Of a stretch of 64,000 nt of DNA, positions 1 to 8,460 are shown in pieces. Position 1 is the stretch's first letter. Each line of letters begins with the position of its first letter. Source of the DNA: Methanoculleus bourgensis MS2 (GTDB taxonomy: Archaea; Halobacteriota; Methanomicrobia; Methanomicrobiales; Methanoculleaceae). The stretch spans positions 2,356,001 to 2,420,000 of the forward strand of contig NC_018227.2 in NCBI RefSeq assembly GCF_000304355.2. The letters are read 5' to 3'. A program made the position numbers and the translations under genes. The notes below the pieces were generated by a model. That model had not been told where the DNA came from and did not search any database. It saw only the letters and a list, made by a program, of their open reading frames with translations.

Positions 1-65
1 CCATAGTGGCCTTCACCGGCGGTGCAGCCCTGCCCGGTATCGATAAGTCCCCCGCCGCCGAATCC

Positions 66-347
66 ATGAACATGGCAGTGCGGGTGCGTGTGTGGATCAG
101 CGGACTGGTGCAGGGTGTCGGGTTCCGGTGGGCCGTGGAGGATGAGGCCCGGGCCGAAGGAGTCACCGGATGGGTCAGGAACCTCCCGGACGGCCGTGTG
201 GAGGCCGTCTTTGAGGGTGACGAGGTGCCGGTGAGGCGAGTGGTCGAGTTCTGTCGCCGTGGTCCGGCCCTGGCCCGGGTCGATGACGTGGAGGCGGTTC
301 GCGAGGAGTACTCCGGAGAGTTTGAAGGGTTCTCCATCCGGCGATGA
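66..347 (+). CDS. acyP: acylphosphatase
   Basis: A 93-residue cytosolic acylphosphatase, which hydrolyses acyl phosphates such as carbamoyl phosphate or 1,3-bisphosphoglycerate. The family signature is clear: GLVQGVGFR carries the phosphate-binding loop and catalytic Arg, and GWVRNLPDG carries the catalytic Asn. The length fits the family (about 90-100 aa). The frame is open back to a GTG at 6, but homology begins at the Met codons at 66 and 72, so the start is one of these; neither has a clear ribosome binding site. It is followed on the same strand by a nitroreductase 80 bp downstream, with no obvious functional link. Confidence 0.93.
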   Translation: MNMAVRVRVWISGLVQGVGFRWAVEDEARAEGVTGWVRNLPDGRVEAVFEGDEVPVRRVVEFCRRGPALARVDDVEAVREEYSGEFEGFSIRR

Positions 348-427
348 GGGGACCGCCACATCCCGGGCCGGGAGATCCCTGCGACCTCACTCAAAGCATA
401 AGTACCAGGGACGAACCCTGGAAGGCT

Positions 428-1018
428 ATGGCGACAGATACAGAGCACCGCCAGATCTTCTCCGTGATCCGGGAGCGCCGGAGCGTCAGGAACTACACAG
501 ATCGTGAGGTCCCGGATGACAGCATCAGAGAGATCATCGCTGCGGGCATCCAGGCGCCGACTGCTCTCGGGCTTCAGCCCTGGCAGTTTGTGGTTGTCAG
601 GGACAGGGACCTGATGCGGAAGGTCTCCGACTACTGCAAACCGGTCCTGGTAGAAAAGATTGAAGAGGTGCCCCGCAACCCGGGAACAGATCTCTTTCTC
701 GCGGCGCTCAGGGATCCGGAGTACAGCATCTTCTACAACGCTCCGGTGCTGATCCTGATCCTCGGCGCACGGGAGGTTGTATCAAGTGTCATCGATTGTG
801 CGCTCTGTGCAGAGAATATGCTGCTTGCCGCCTGGGCGCTTGGTCTTGGCAGTTGCTGGGTCGGCTCCGCCGCCCTCATCGGGCAGAACCCCGACCTTCT
901 CGCGGCGCTGAAGGTCCCGGACGACCACCAGATTGTAGCACCATTGATCTTCGGTTATCCCGCCCCCCTGCCGCCAAAACTGGAGCGGCGGGAGCCCCGG
1001 ATCACCCGGATCCCGTAG
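428..1018 (+). CDS. nitroreductase family protein
   Basis: A 196-residue FMN-dependent nitroreductase-fold oxidoreductase. The N-terminus has the usual RRSVRNYTDREV motif for FMN phosphate contact, followed by APTALGLQPWQFVVV, and the C-terminal half has the conserved GLGSCWVG segment. Size is typical for the single-domain family. The substrate cannot be told from sequence; relatives reduce nitro compounds, quinones or flavins. The open frame extends upstream to 344 but that part is low-complexity and lacks homology, so ATG 428 is preferred. It is convergent with the protease gene that ends at 1046. Confidence 0.9.
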   Translation: MATDTEHRQIFSVIRERRSVRNYTDREVPDDSIREIIAAGIQAPTALGLQPWQFVVVRDRDLMRKVSDYCKPVLVEKIEEVPRNPGTDLFLAALRDPEYSIFYNAPVLILILGAREVVSSVIDCALCAENMLLAAWALGLGSCWVGSAALIGQNPDLLAALKVPDDHQIVAPLIFGYPAPLPPKLERREPRITRIP

Positions 1019-1045
1019 CTGCCTGCCGGTGTGCCGGCCCCCCTC

Positions 1046-2101
1046 TCACCCGGTGGCGGGCGTCGCGATCGCCTCGATCGGGATGATCGGGAGCGTGATC
1101 CGCTGCTGTCCCCTGATGAGCGTCAGGGTTGCCGGCTCCGCGATGGGCCAGGTGGTGAGGAACCGGTGCAGGTCATCGACGCACGTCACGCAGGTATCGT
1201 TGATCGCGATGATCAGGTCACCCGGCCGGAGTCCGGCCCGGCCGGCGGGGCTTGCCCGGGAGACCGAGACGACCTCGACCGCCTGATTCCCGGAAAGTCC
1301 GAGCGCCCGGATGAGCGGCCGCTCCAGTGGCCGAGACTGGCCGGCGATGCCGAGGTAGCCGCGCCGCACCCTGCCGTCGGCGACCAGTTGCGGGAGGACC
1401 CAGGCGGCGGTGTTGGATGGGATCGCGAAGCAGATTCCCTGGGCCATGGGGATGATTGCCGTATTGATACCGATGACGCGGCCACGTGAGTCCACCAGCG
1501 GACCGCCGGAGTTGCCGGGGTTGAGTGGAGCGGTATGCTGGATGATGTTCTCGATCAGGCGGCCATCCCGGCTCCGAAGCGCGCGGCCGAGGGCGCTCAG
1601 GACACCTGTCGAAACGGTCGAGTCAAAGCCGAGCGGGTTGCCGATGGCTATCGCGAGCTGCCCGACCGAGAGCGCGGCCGAGTCGCCGAAACGAACGTAG
1701 GGAAGCCCCCCGGTATCGGCGCGGAGCACGGCGAGGTCGGTCGCCGGGTCGGCCCCGGCCAGGCGGGCAGGGAGTGCGGTCCCGTCCGCCAGGCGGACCT
1801 CGATCCTCCCTGCTCCCTGCACCACGTGATTGTTGGTCATGATGTAGCCCTCCGGTGCCACGATCACGCCTGACCCCGCTCCCATCTGTTCGCCCCTCCG
1901 GCCCTGGAGGGTCTTTCCCACGACGACGCTCACGACCGTGGGCCCCACGGACCCGACGACCCGGACGACCGCCCGGGAGTAGGCGTCAAGGAGGTCGGCG
2001 TCGGACTCTTCGGTATCAGGGAATGTACGGGTCCCTTCTATCCCGGATACCGGAGGGGAGCCGTCCGCCTGCAGGATGGATTTGTACCTTATTTTATCCA
2101 T
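1046..2101 (-). CDS. HtrA/DegP-type serine protease with PDZ domain (S1C)
   Basis: A 351-residue trypsin-like serine protease of the HtrA family. The catalytic triad is visible as His92 (NNHVV), Asp122 (DPATDLAVL) and Ser198 (GNSGGP). A C-terminal PDZ domain covers roughly residues 255-345 (AGLRPGDLIIAIND). There is no signal peptide or membrane segment near the N-terminus, so unlike bacterial DegP it appears to be cytosolic. The role is presumably protein quality control. An AT-rich TATA-like stretch lies at about 2110-2125, only 10-25 bp upstream of the ATG, suggesting a leaderless or nearly leaderless transcript. Confidence 0.92.
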   Translation of the reverse strand: MDKIRYKSILQADGSPPVSGIEGTRTFPDTEESDADLLDAYSRAVVRVVGSVGPTVVSVVVGKTLQGRRGEQMGAGSGVIVAPEGYIMTNNHVVQGAGRIEVRLADGTALPARLAGADPATDLAVLRADTGGLPYVRFGDSAALSVGQLAIAIGNPLGFDSTVSTGVLSALGRALRSRDGRLIENIIQHTAPLNPGNSGGPLVDSRGRVIGINTAIIPMAQGICFAIPSNTAAWVLPQLVADGRVRRGYLGIAGQSRPLERPLIRALGLSGNQAVEVVSVSRASPAGRAGLRPGDLIIAINDTCVTCVDDLHRFLTTWPIAEPATLTLIRGQQRITLPIIPIEAIATPATG

Positions 2102-2270
2102 TGCGATTTATATTTTTATAATCAATAATAATCTAGTTTCCGCACAGGAGCATGGAACAACGCCACTGGCGGCGCGCAGGGTTATTCACCGCCCGGCCGC
2201 GCAGGGTGCCGGTCCTATGATCCCGCTCCCGCCGCAAGAAACAAATAGGCACAACCGCCATTGCCCTCGC

Positions 2271-2969
2271 ATGCTCGGGACAGCTGCGATCGAGGTGGAT
2301 GCCACGAAGGTAGAGGTGCCCCAGGCGACCGCACGATTGGTGCCACAGCCCGGCGAAGCCTACGATCTCGTGGAGATCGAGACCGACCGGGGAACGACCG
2401 CCTGCCACTACTATGAGGCGAAGGGGGCCAGGAACGGGGTCGTCATGGTCGGCGGTACCGGCGGTGGGTTTGACAGCCCTGCAGGGGGGCTGTACCCCCG
2501 GTTGGCGCAGGACCTCCCGAACCACAGGATAAGCGCGCTTCGGGTCCGTTACCGGCACCCGAACGACCTCGTAGAGTCGACTGTTGACACAATACTTGGT
2601 ATGCGCTACCTTGAGAGCCTGGGGGTCCCGGCCGTCGGGCTGGTCGGGCACTCGCTCGGGGGCGCGGTGGTGATCCAGGCAGCGGCAAACGACCCGAAGG
2701 TCAGGGCGGTCGTCGTGATCTCGACCCAGGCGGCCGGGACCGGACCGGTTGCCCGGCTCCCGGAAGGAGCGGCAATTCTTATGATCCACGGTGATGCCGA
2801 TACGGTCACCTCCCCCCGCTCCTCGGAAGAGGCCTACCGGCGTGCCCGTGAGCCCAGGCGGCTGATCATCTATGAAGGAGCAGGTCACTCCCTCGACGAG
2901 GCGGCCGGGAGCCTCTTTGTCGAGGTGAAGGCCTGGCTCCTCAAACACCTTCCGGGGACGCTCGTCTGA
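2271..2969 (+). CDS. alpha/beta hydrolase (dienelactone hydrolase-like)
   Basis: An alpha/beta-fold hydrolase of about 232 residues. The nucleophile elbow GHSLGG (Ser near residue 127), the acid in MIHGDADTVT and the catalytic His in YEGAGHSLDE are all present in the right order. An oxyanion-type GGTGGG segment lies near the N-terminus. The substrate is unknown. The frame is open upstream to 2076, overlapping the divergent protease promoter; ATG 2271, or possibly 2217, is the more likely start because the upstream part is not conserved-looking. The next gene, an aminotransferase, begins 23 bp after the stop and may be co-transcribed. Confidence 0.85.
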   Translation: MLGTAAIEVDATKVEVPQATARLVPQPGEAYDLVEIETDRGTTACHYYEAKGARNGVVMVGGTGGGFDSPAGGLYPRLAQDLPNHRISALRVRYRHPNDLVESTVDTILGMRYLESLGVPAVGLVGHSLGGAVVIQAAANDPKVRAVVVISTQAAGTGPVARLPEGAAILMIHGDADTVTSPRSSEEAYRRAREPRRLIIYEGAGHSLDEAAGSLFVEVKAWLLKHLPGTLV

Positions 2970-2992
2970 GCAGGCGGGTCTGGTGAATAGGA

Positions 2993-4111
2993 ATGGCGAT
3001 TCGTGAGTTCAGGCTGGAACGGTTCCTGGCGGAGCGTGAGTTCCGGGCGCCTTACGTGCTCGGCGCCTCCGACTGCGAGACGATGAGCGTGCAGGAACTC
3101 CTCTCCCTCGAACCAGGGTCCGAAGACGACCTCCTGCGGTTGCGGCTCGGCTACGTCGAGCCGGCGGGAAGCCCTTCGCTCCGGGAGGCAATCGCCGGGC
3201 TCTACTCCGGGGTATCGCCCGACGAGGTCATCACCTTCAACGGGGCGTCTGAAGGGATCATGGCGTTCATGGCGGTCTCCCTCCGGCCCGGCGACCACGT
3301 CATCGTCCAGTTCCCCGCATATCAGTCGCTCTACGAGGTCGCCCGCTCAGTCGGGTGCGACGTCACGTTCTGGAAGATGGATGAGGAGAAGGGCTGGAGC
3401 CCTGACCTGGGGGCGTTGCAGGACCTGGTCCGGCCGACGACGAAGGTGCTCGTCATCAACTCCCCGCACAACCCAACCGGCTACCAGTTCCCGGAGAGAG
3501 ACTTCCGGGCCCTGGCCCGGTTCGCGGAGGACCGGGGCATCATCGTCTTCTCAGATGAGGTCTACCGGTTCCTCGAGCACCGGGCTGACGATCGCCTCCC
3601 TGCCATGGTCGATTTACCGGGCGCTCATGTCTCGCTCGGCGATGTCTCGAAGGCGTATGGGCTTGCGGGACTCCGCACCGGGTGGATCGCAACCCATGAC
3701 CGCGACCTGCTCGGGCGGCTTGCGGGCTACAAGGACTACTCGACCATCTGCAACAGCGCCCCGGGTGAGTTCTTAGCTGAGATCGCGCTCCGCCCCCGGG
3801 GAAAGATCGTCGCCCGGAACCTGGAGATCGTGCGGCGCAACATCAGGCTGCTGGACGACTTCTTTGCGACATGGAGCGACCTCTTCTCCTGGGTCCGCCC
3901 CCGGGCGGGATCGACGGTGTTTCCCCGGCTCAGGGCCGGGATAGGCGCGGAAGAGTTCTGCACCGATCTCCTCAGGTCGGCAGGCGTCCTCCTCGTCCCC
4001 GGGACGGTCTTCGAGCACGACGACGCCCATGTCAGGCTCGGCTACGGGAGACTGGATATGCCTGAGGCCCTGGAGCGTCTTGAGGGCTACCTCAGGGTCC
4101 GGTTCGGGTGA
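2993..4111 (+). CDS. PLP-dependent class I/II aminotransferase
   Basis: A 372-residue fold-type I aminotransferase. The PLP-binding Lys lies in DVSKAYGLAGLRTGW (about residue 219), the substrate-contacting NSPHNPTGY motif precedes it, and FSDEVYR supplies the Asp that contacts the pyridine nitrogen. This resembles aspartate/aromatic-type aminotransferases, but the amino-acid specificity is not decidable from sequence. It ends 25 bp inside the 3' end of the convergent glycerophosphodiesterase gene. The start ATG at 2993 is preceded closely by the hydrolase stop. Confidence 0.9.
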   Translation: MAIREFRLERFLAEREFRAPYVLGASDCETMSVQELLSLEPGSEDDLLRLRLGYVEPAGSPSLREAIAGLYSGVSPDEVITFNGASEGIMAFMAVSLRPGDHVIVQFPAYQSLYEVARSVGCDVTFWKMDEEKGWSPDLGALQDLVRPTTKVLVINSPHNPTGYQFPERDFRALARFAEDRGIIVFSDEVYRFLEHRADDRLPAMVDLPGAHVSLGDVSKAYGLAGLRTGWIATHDRDLLGRLAGYKDYSTICNSAPGEFLAEIALRPRGKIVARNLEIVRRNIRLLDDFFATWSDLFSWVRPRAGSTVFPRLRAGIGAEEFCTDLLRSAGVLLVPGTVFEHDDAHVRLGYGRLDMPEALERLEGYLRVRFG

Positions 4112-4803
4112 ACCCGGGCGGGGCCTGACGCCTGAAGGTACCGCCGTGCGGCGCAGGGGTCGTCGGTCGCAAACCCGTCGACGCCGAGCCGGGCTGCCTC
4201 AGCAAAGTCGTCCCTGGTATTCAATGTCCACGGGGCGACGAGCAGTCCTGCCTTGTGCGCCTGCTCCACAACCTCGCGCGAGACCCTGTCCCACCGCGGG
4301 AGGATGATATCCGCCTGCACCTGGCGGGCGAGCCAGACTGGGTCATCGGCCTCTTTTGAGTAGATGAGGCCCGCCTGGACCCCGGGGAGGAGTCTCTTTG
4401 CCATCGCCACGCTCTCCGGGTTGAATGAGACCAGGATAAGCCGGTCCGGCATCAGGTCCATGAGCCCTGAAGCGATGACCGCCTCGGTCCCTGGTTCCTT
4501 GATCTCCACGACGAGCCCGGCCCCCCGGTCGCAGACGAGTTTGAGGATCTCGTGGAGCGTTGGGATAGTCTCCCCCTCCCCCGCGTCCAGCCTCTTCAAC
4601 TCCTCGATGGTGTAGCCCTTGACCGGCCCGGTTCCGTCCGTCGTCCGGTTGAGGGTTGCGTCGTGGATTGCGACCGGGATGCCGTCTTTTGCGAGGCGCA
4701 GGTCGACCTCGACGAAGTCGGCGCACTCGATACCTCTCCGCAGCGCCCGCAGGGTGTTCTCAGGTTCGAGGCCCCTGGCACCGCGGTGTCCGATGATGAG
4801 CAT
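4087..4803 (-). CDS. glycerophosphodiester phosphodiesterase
   Basis: A 238-residue GDPD with a TIM-barrel fold, which cleaves glycerophosphodiesters to glycerol phosphate and an alcohol. The signature is complete: IGHRGARGLEPENTL with the first catalytic His, EVDLRLAKDGIPVAIHD with the metal ligands and second His, and VVEIKEP later. No signal peptide is seen, so it is cytosolic. The frame is open to 4875, but ATG 4803 sits exactly before the conserved start. It overlaps the 3' end of the convergent aminotransferase by 25 bp, with codons on both strands appearing functional. Confidence 0.92.
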   Translation of the reverse strand: MLIIGHRGARGLEPENTLRALRRGIECADFVEVDLRLAKDGIPVAIHDATLNRTTDGTGPVKGYTIEELKRLDAGEGETIPTLHEILKLVCDRGAGLVVEIKEPGTEAVIASGLMDLMPDRLILVSFNPESVAMAKRLLPGVQAGLIYSKEADDPVWLARQVQADIILPRWDRVSREVVEQAHKAGLLVAPWTLNTRDDFAEAARLGVDGFATDDPCAARRYLQASGPARVHPNRTLR

Positions 4804-4873
4804 GCCACGCCCGTGCACCCGGGACAAGATATAATTGGCGGGACTCGGGGTGCCGCTTTTGGCACCCACGGTC

Positions 4874-4878
4874 AAAAA
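4874..4878 (-). terminator. short poly-T terminator after DUF2795 gene
   Basis: Five consecutive T residues on the transcribed strand directly after the stop at 4883, in the position expected for an archaeal oligo-T terminator; short, so tentative. Confidence 0.35.
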
Positions 4879-4882
4879 GGAA

Positions 4883-5137
4883 TTACTTCTGCCGGATCTT
4901 CAGGAACTCCGACTTCACATCTTCCGGGTCGCTGTACTGCCTATCTTCGAACTGGTTCAGCGCGTCAAGGACGATCTGGGGCGCTTCGCTCTCCTTTGCC
5001 CGGGTGATAAGGTCGCTTCTCGATGCCGGATATTTTATCCCGGAGGTGCTTGCCTCGATGATCTGCGGGTCGAGTTCCTGTATGGTCCCGGCAACCGCGG
5101 ACTGCCCGCCCATGGCGGTTTCTTTCATACCTCTCAT
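4883..5137 (-). CDS. single DUF2795-like domain protein
   Basis: A small 84-residue protein whose second half (KYPASRSDLITRAKE through YSDPEDVKSEF) matches the DUF2795 pattern: a 'yPASr.dLi..A...' helix followed by a 'l..l.dr.Y.sp.DV' helix. The function of the family is unknown. The start at 5137 is supported by GGTGGTGAG a few bases upstream; 5128 is an alternative. A five-A run at 4874-4878 (T5 in the transcript) lies just after the stop. The same domain occurs twice in tandem in the protein at 48053-48502. Confidence 0.75.
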   Translation of the reverse strand: MRGMKETAMGGQSAVAGTIQELDPQIIEASTSGIKYPASRSDLITRAKESEAPQIVLDALNQFEDRQYSDPEDVKSEFLKIRQK

Positions 5138-5375
5138 ACTTCTCACCACCAAATATCTGCTCCCTTGTGGGGTGCGACCCCTGGAGGGGCTATATACCAT
5201 AAAAATATATCGTCTCTACGGTGGCAGCGAGGACTACCCCGGCGGCTCGGGTCGTTCCTGGCCGGGGGGGATCTTGTGCCGGGATATCGTCGCCTGATTC
5301 ATCTTCCCGCTCTCCTGTGTAGCGCATCCCGGGAGAACTCAGCTGGAAATCTCCCCGATTACCCCGAAATCAGGA

Positions 5376-5450
5376 GGGTACCACTGGTACCCGGCTGAGG
5401 CGGCTGTTTGGGGAGGGCAAATCAAAAGGTTATTTTGTCTGCCTCCCCAA
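5376..5450. promoter_or_regulatory. promoter region of binding-protein gene with two inverted repeats
   Basis: The 323-bp gap 5138-5460 holds no gene but contains GGGTACC-act-GGTACCC (5376-5392) and TTGGGGAGG (5408-5416) mirrored by CCTCCCCAA (5442-5450). The second pair flanks an AT-rich stretch near 5427-5436 that could serve as TATA box about 25-30 bp before the ATG at 5461, so it may be an operator framing the promoter. No ribosome binding site precedes ATG 5461, consistent with a leaderless mRNA. Upstream of 5370 I see only the AT-rich start region of the divergent DUF2795 gene near 5190-5215. Confidence 0.4.
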
Positions 5451-5460
5451 CCCTCATTTC

Positions 5461-6249
5461 ATGAAGATGCATGGTATTTTTACGCTGCTGGCCTGTATCG
5501 TCGCAGTTCTGGCAGTCGCAGGCGCAGGATGCACCGGAACGGCCGACCAGACCGACGGTGCGGGACTGAAAGATTCCTATATTGTCGGCATCGATGCCGC
5601 ATACCCACCCTACAGCTACATCGACAAGGACGGTAACGCCCAGGGATTCGATGTCGACTCGATGAAGTGGATCGCCGAGAAGAAGGGCATTAAGGTGACG
5701 TTTATGGATGTTGACTGGGACTCCATCATTCCTGCCCTCCAGGCCGAGAAGATCGATATGGTCTACGCGGGGATGACGATCACTCCCCTGCGGCTGGAAG
5801 CGGTCAACTTCACTGACCCCTACTGGACGGTCAACCAGGACGTCGTGGCTGCCGAGGGTTCCGACGTGACGATTGACGATGTTCTTGCCGGAAAGGTGAT
5901 CATCGGCACCCAGCGGGGATGCACCGCAGCCCTCTGGATCGAGGAGAACCTGATCGAGACCGGGAAGATGCCGGAGCAGAACCTGAAACTCTACTCTGAG
6001 ACGCCGCTTGCGGTCAACGACCTCACGTCGGGCAGGATCGATGCGGTCATGTACGATGACGTCTCCTTAAAGGACATCGTCCGGGGCACGTCGGTGAAGG
6101 TTATCGGGTCTGTCGATACACAGGAGGATTTCGGCGTCGCCATCCGAAAGGGAGACACTGCGCTCCTTGAGTTCATGAACGAGGCGATCGCGGAACTGCA
6201 GGCAGATCCCTACTGGGAAGAACTCAAAGAGAAGCATAACCTGAAATAA
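5461..6249 (+). CDS. amino acid ABC transporter substrate-binding lipoprotein
   Basis: A 262-residue extracellular solute-binding protein, family 3 (polar amino acids). The N-terminus is a lipoprotein signal peptide with a lipobox ending in AGAGC (Cys24). The mature part begins with the family's ligand-binding pattern (GIDAAYPPYSYIDKDGN...GFDVD) and continues with the two-lobed fold. The ligand cannot be specified beyond a polar amino acid. Its likely partners are the permease-ATPase-permease genes at 7769-9897, which are transcribed on the opposite strand about 1.5 kb away with no binding protein of their own. Confidence 0.92.
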   Translation: MKMHGIFTLLACIVAVLAVAGAGCTGTADQTDGAGLKDSYIVGIDAAYPPYSYIDKDGNAQGFDVDSMKWIAEKKGIKVTFMDVDWDSIIPALQAEKIDMVYAGMTITPLRLEAVNFTDPYWTVNQDVVAAEGSDVTIDDVLAGKVIIGTQRGCTAALWIEENLIETGKMPEQNLKLYSETPLAVNDLTSGRIDAVMYDDVSLKDIVRGTSVKVIGSVDTQEDFGVAIRKGDTALLEFMNEAIAELQADPYWEELKEKHNLK

Positions 6250-7446
6250 TTGGGACCCCGGGGACGACCTGTCCCCACCCTTTTTGTAACCCAACATAAT
6301 CTGGAGGCTCTTCTCCTGTACCCACGCAGACCCGCCGACGTAGACCATGAAGCGTCTACGCTGTCGCAGTACCGCACACCCATCCTCTGTGCGCTGATAA
6401 CGGCAGTTCTCATCGGCGGGAGTGCTCCGTTCACCAAACTCCTCCTCGACGGGGCCGGGCCGCTTGCGCTCGCAGCACTGGTTTCACTCGGGAGCGGTTC
6501 CGGCGCCCTGCTCTTCTCCCTCTTCGGGACAGCAGCGGGCACCCGGCGGAGCCACGTGGAGGCCCCGCCCGGGAGGAGCGACATCCCCTGGCTCATCGGC
6601 GTGACGGTCTTTGGCGGCGTTCTCGCGCCAGTTACCCTGATCTTCTCCCTCCCCGGGACGCCGGCGGCGACGGCCGCCCTCCTCCTGAACTTCGAGGCTG
6701 TGGCGACGACCCTGATCGCCGCCGCAGTCTTCGGGGAATGGGTGAGCCGCCGGGTCTGGGTTGCGCTTGGGTGCATAACCGCGTCATGCATCCTTCTCAC
6801 CTGTGACCCGGTGACGGGCTTCGGGTTATCCCTTCCGGCGCTCGGGATCCTGCTCACCTGCCTCTTCTGGGCTGTCGACAACAACCTGGGGCAGCGGCTC
6901 TCGGCAAAAGACCCGCTCCTGACCATCTCCATAAAAGGGATCGGTGCCGGCATCATCACGCTCCTCTTCACGGTTGCTGCCGGGGAGCCCTTCCCGGACC
7001 CTGTCACGACAGCCGCTGCCATGGTCATCGGGTTTCTCTGCTACGGCGGTCTGACGAGCATCCTCTTCCTCCTCGCCCTCCGGGGCATCGGCGCCGCCCG
7101 GGCAGGCTCGCTCCTTGCTGTCTCCCCGTTCTTCGGCGTCCTCTTCTCGCTTGTACTCTTTGCCGAACTGCCGGCGGGCGCGTTCTACGTCGCACTCCCG
7201 GTCATGGCGCTCGGTGCGTGGTTGCTGATCTCAGAGGAGCACTCCCACCCCCACCGGCACCCGCCTGTCGTCCACGAGCACCGCCACCGCCACGACGACC
7301 TCCACCATGACCATACCCATACGGTCGACGACCCGCCGCTCTCCTCAGCGACCGACGAGCACTCCCATGTGCATGCTCATGCCGAACTCTTCCACGAGCA
7401 CCCGCACCAGCCTGATATCCATCACCGGCACCCGCACCGGCGGTAG
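6250..7446 (+). CDS. EamA/DMT-family transporter with His-rich C-terminal tail
   Basis: A membrane protein of the drug/metabolite transporter superfamily with two EamA repeats and about 10 hydrophobic helices, from ALITAVLIGGSAPFTKLLL to VALPVMALGAWLLI. The last 68 or so residues form a hydrophilic tail with about 23 histidines arranged as HxH pairs and HH, a likely metal-binding segment. The start is unclear: the frame opens at a TTG right after the upstream stop (6250), and no in-frame ATG or GTG precedes the first helix; an ATG at 6348 is out of frame and soon hits a stop. The substrate is unknown; the tail suggests a divalent transition metal link. Confidence 0.82.
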   Translation: MGPRGRPVPTLFVTQHNLEALLLYPRRPADVDHEASTLSQYRTPILCALITAVLIGGSAPFTKLLLDGAGPLALAALVSLGSGSGALLFSLFGTAAGTRRSHVEAPPGRSDIPWLIGVTVFGGVLAPVTLIFSLPGTPAATAALLLNFEAVATTLIAAAVFGEWVSRRVWVALGCITASCILLTCDPVTGFGLSLPALGILLTCLFWAVDNNLGQRLSAKDPLLTISIKGIGAGIITLLFTVAAGEPFPDPVTTAAAMVIGFLCYGGLTSILFLLALRGIGAARAGSLLAVSPFFGVLFSLVLFAELPAGAFYVALPVMALGAWLLISEEHSHPHRHPPVVHEHRHRHDDLHHDHTHTVDDPPLSSATDEHSHVHAHAELFHEHPHQPDIHHRHPHRR

Positions 7447-7516
7447 GGTGGGATGCCCGGATTCTACCGGGAGGGCTTAGAGGTACCGCCGTGTGCGGGG
7501 AAGGAGCGCGCGCCCT

Positions 7517-7556
7517 CCCCGGCCCCCTCCCCCAATGGCGATATTCACCACGGTCC
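7517..7556 (-). repeat. dispersed G-rich intergenic repeat, copy A
   Basis: Reading the minus strand, this 40-bp stretch begins GGACCGTGGTGAATATCGCC and continues into a G-rich run ending GGCCGGGG. It matches copy B (12251-12290) with only about five differences. It lies in the 322-bp gap between the convergent DMT and permease genes; the rest of that gap shows no gene. Confidence 0.6.
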
Positions 7557-7761
7557 GCTGTCCTGGGTGATCCGGGGGAACAGTCCGGTTCCGGCATCGC
7601 GCTTCACCAGAGCGCATGAATAACAGTGAGGGGCAGCGATTGACCGGGGTTCAGCGACGTTTGAAACCTCACCGGTATCCGCCCGGGCATTCAGTGTGCC
7701 CTGGTATATTAGCGCCAATGGGGCCACGACCCCTGCCCCCGTGCCCGTATGGGTTCATGCG

Positions 7762-7767
7762 AAAAAA
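7762..7767 (-). terminator. poly-T terminator of amino acid ABC operon
   Basis: A T6 run on the minus strand begins two bases after the permease stop codon (7769), a typical archaeal terminator for the three-gene transporter operon. Confidence 0.5.
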
Positions 7768-7768
7768 G

Positions 7769-8452
7769 TTACAACTGGGCGGCGGCGGCCCGGTTCATGC
7801 CGGGGACAGCCACGCGCTTCTCCAGGATGCTGACAGCGACGGTCGTGATTGTCACGAGCACCAGGTAGACGATGCCGACGACCATGAACGTCTCTGTGTA
7901 GATGAAATACTTCGTCGCCACGTTCTTCCCCACACCAGAGAGTTCGACGACCGTGATCATGTAGGCAAGCGACGAGTACTTGATCAGGTAGATGAACTCG
8001 TTGGAGAGCCCCGGTATCGCACGGCGGAGCGCCTGTGGCAGGATGACGTTTTTGATCGCCTGCGCCCGGGTCATCCCCAGCGCCTGGGCGGCGACCATCT
8101 GGCCGTCCTTGATCGAGAGGAGGGCGCCCCGGACATACTCGGAGTTGTAAGCCCCGTTGCAGAGAACAAACCCGATCACCGATGCGGCGAACGCAGAGAG
8201 GGTGATCCCTATCGACGGGAGGCCAAAGTAGAGGATGAAGAGGAGAAGAAGCAGAGGTGTGCCCTTGATGAGGAAGACGAACGTCTTACAGACCCTCGAT
8301 AGAATAGGGCCGCCGTATTGCCTCCCCGCCGCGACACCGATCCCGAGCGCGAGGCCGAACGGGGCGGAGCATACGATCAGCTGCAGGGTTATGACCAGCC
8401 CCTGCATCAGCGCCGGGAGGAGGATATCGAAGATGAAGGTAACCTGGTCCAT
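7769..8452 (-). CDS. amino acid ABC transporter permease (distal gene)
   Basis: A 227-residue His/Glu/Gln/Arg-type ABC permease with about five membrane helices. The cytoplasmic EAA-like loop that docks on the ATPase is AQALGMTRAQAIKNVILPQ. It is the third gene of a minus-strand operon, 8 bp after the ATPase gene. Together with the other permease (9220-9897) it would form a heterodimeric membrane channel served by one ATPase. The binding protein is probably the one at 5461-6249. Confidence 0.93.
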   Translation of the reverse strand: MDQVTFIFDILLPALMQGLVITLQLIVCSAPFGLALGIGVAAGRQYGGPILSRVCKTFVFLIKGTPLLLLLFILYFGLPSIGITLSAFAASVIGFVLCNGAYNSEYVRGALLSIKDGQMVAAQALGMTRAQAIKNVILPQALRRAIPGLSNEFIYLIKYSSLAYMITVVELSGVGKNVATKYFIYTETFMVVGIVYLVLVTITTVAVSILEKRVAVPGMNRAAAAQL

Positions 8453-8460
8453 ACCGCTCT

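Noticed and set aside
2133-2948. 271-codon minus-strand open frame opposite the alpha/beta hydrolase
   Set aside because: The plus strand has the full hydrolase triad; the minus frame lacks any motif.
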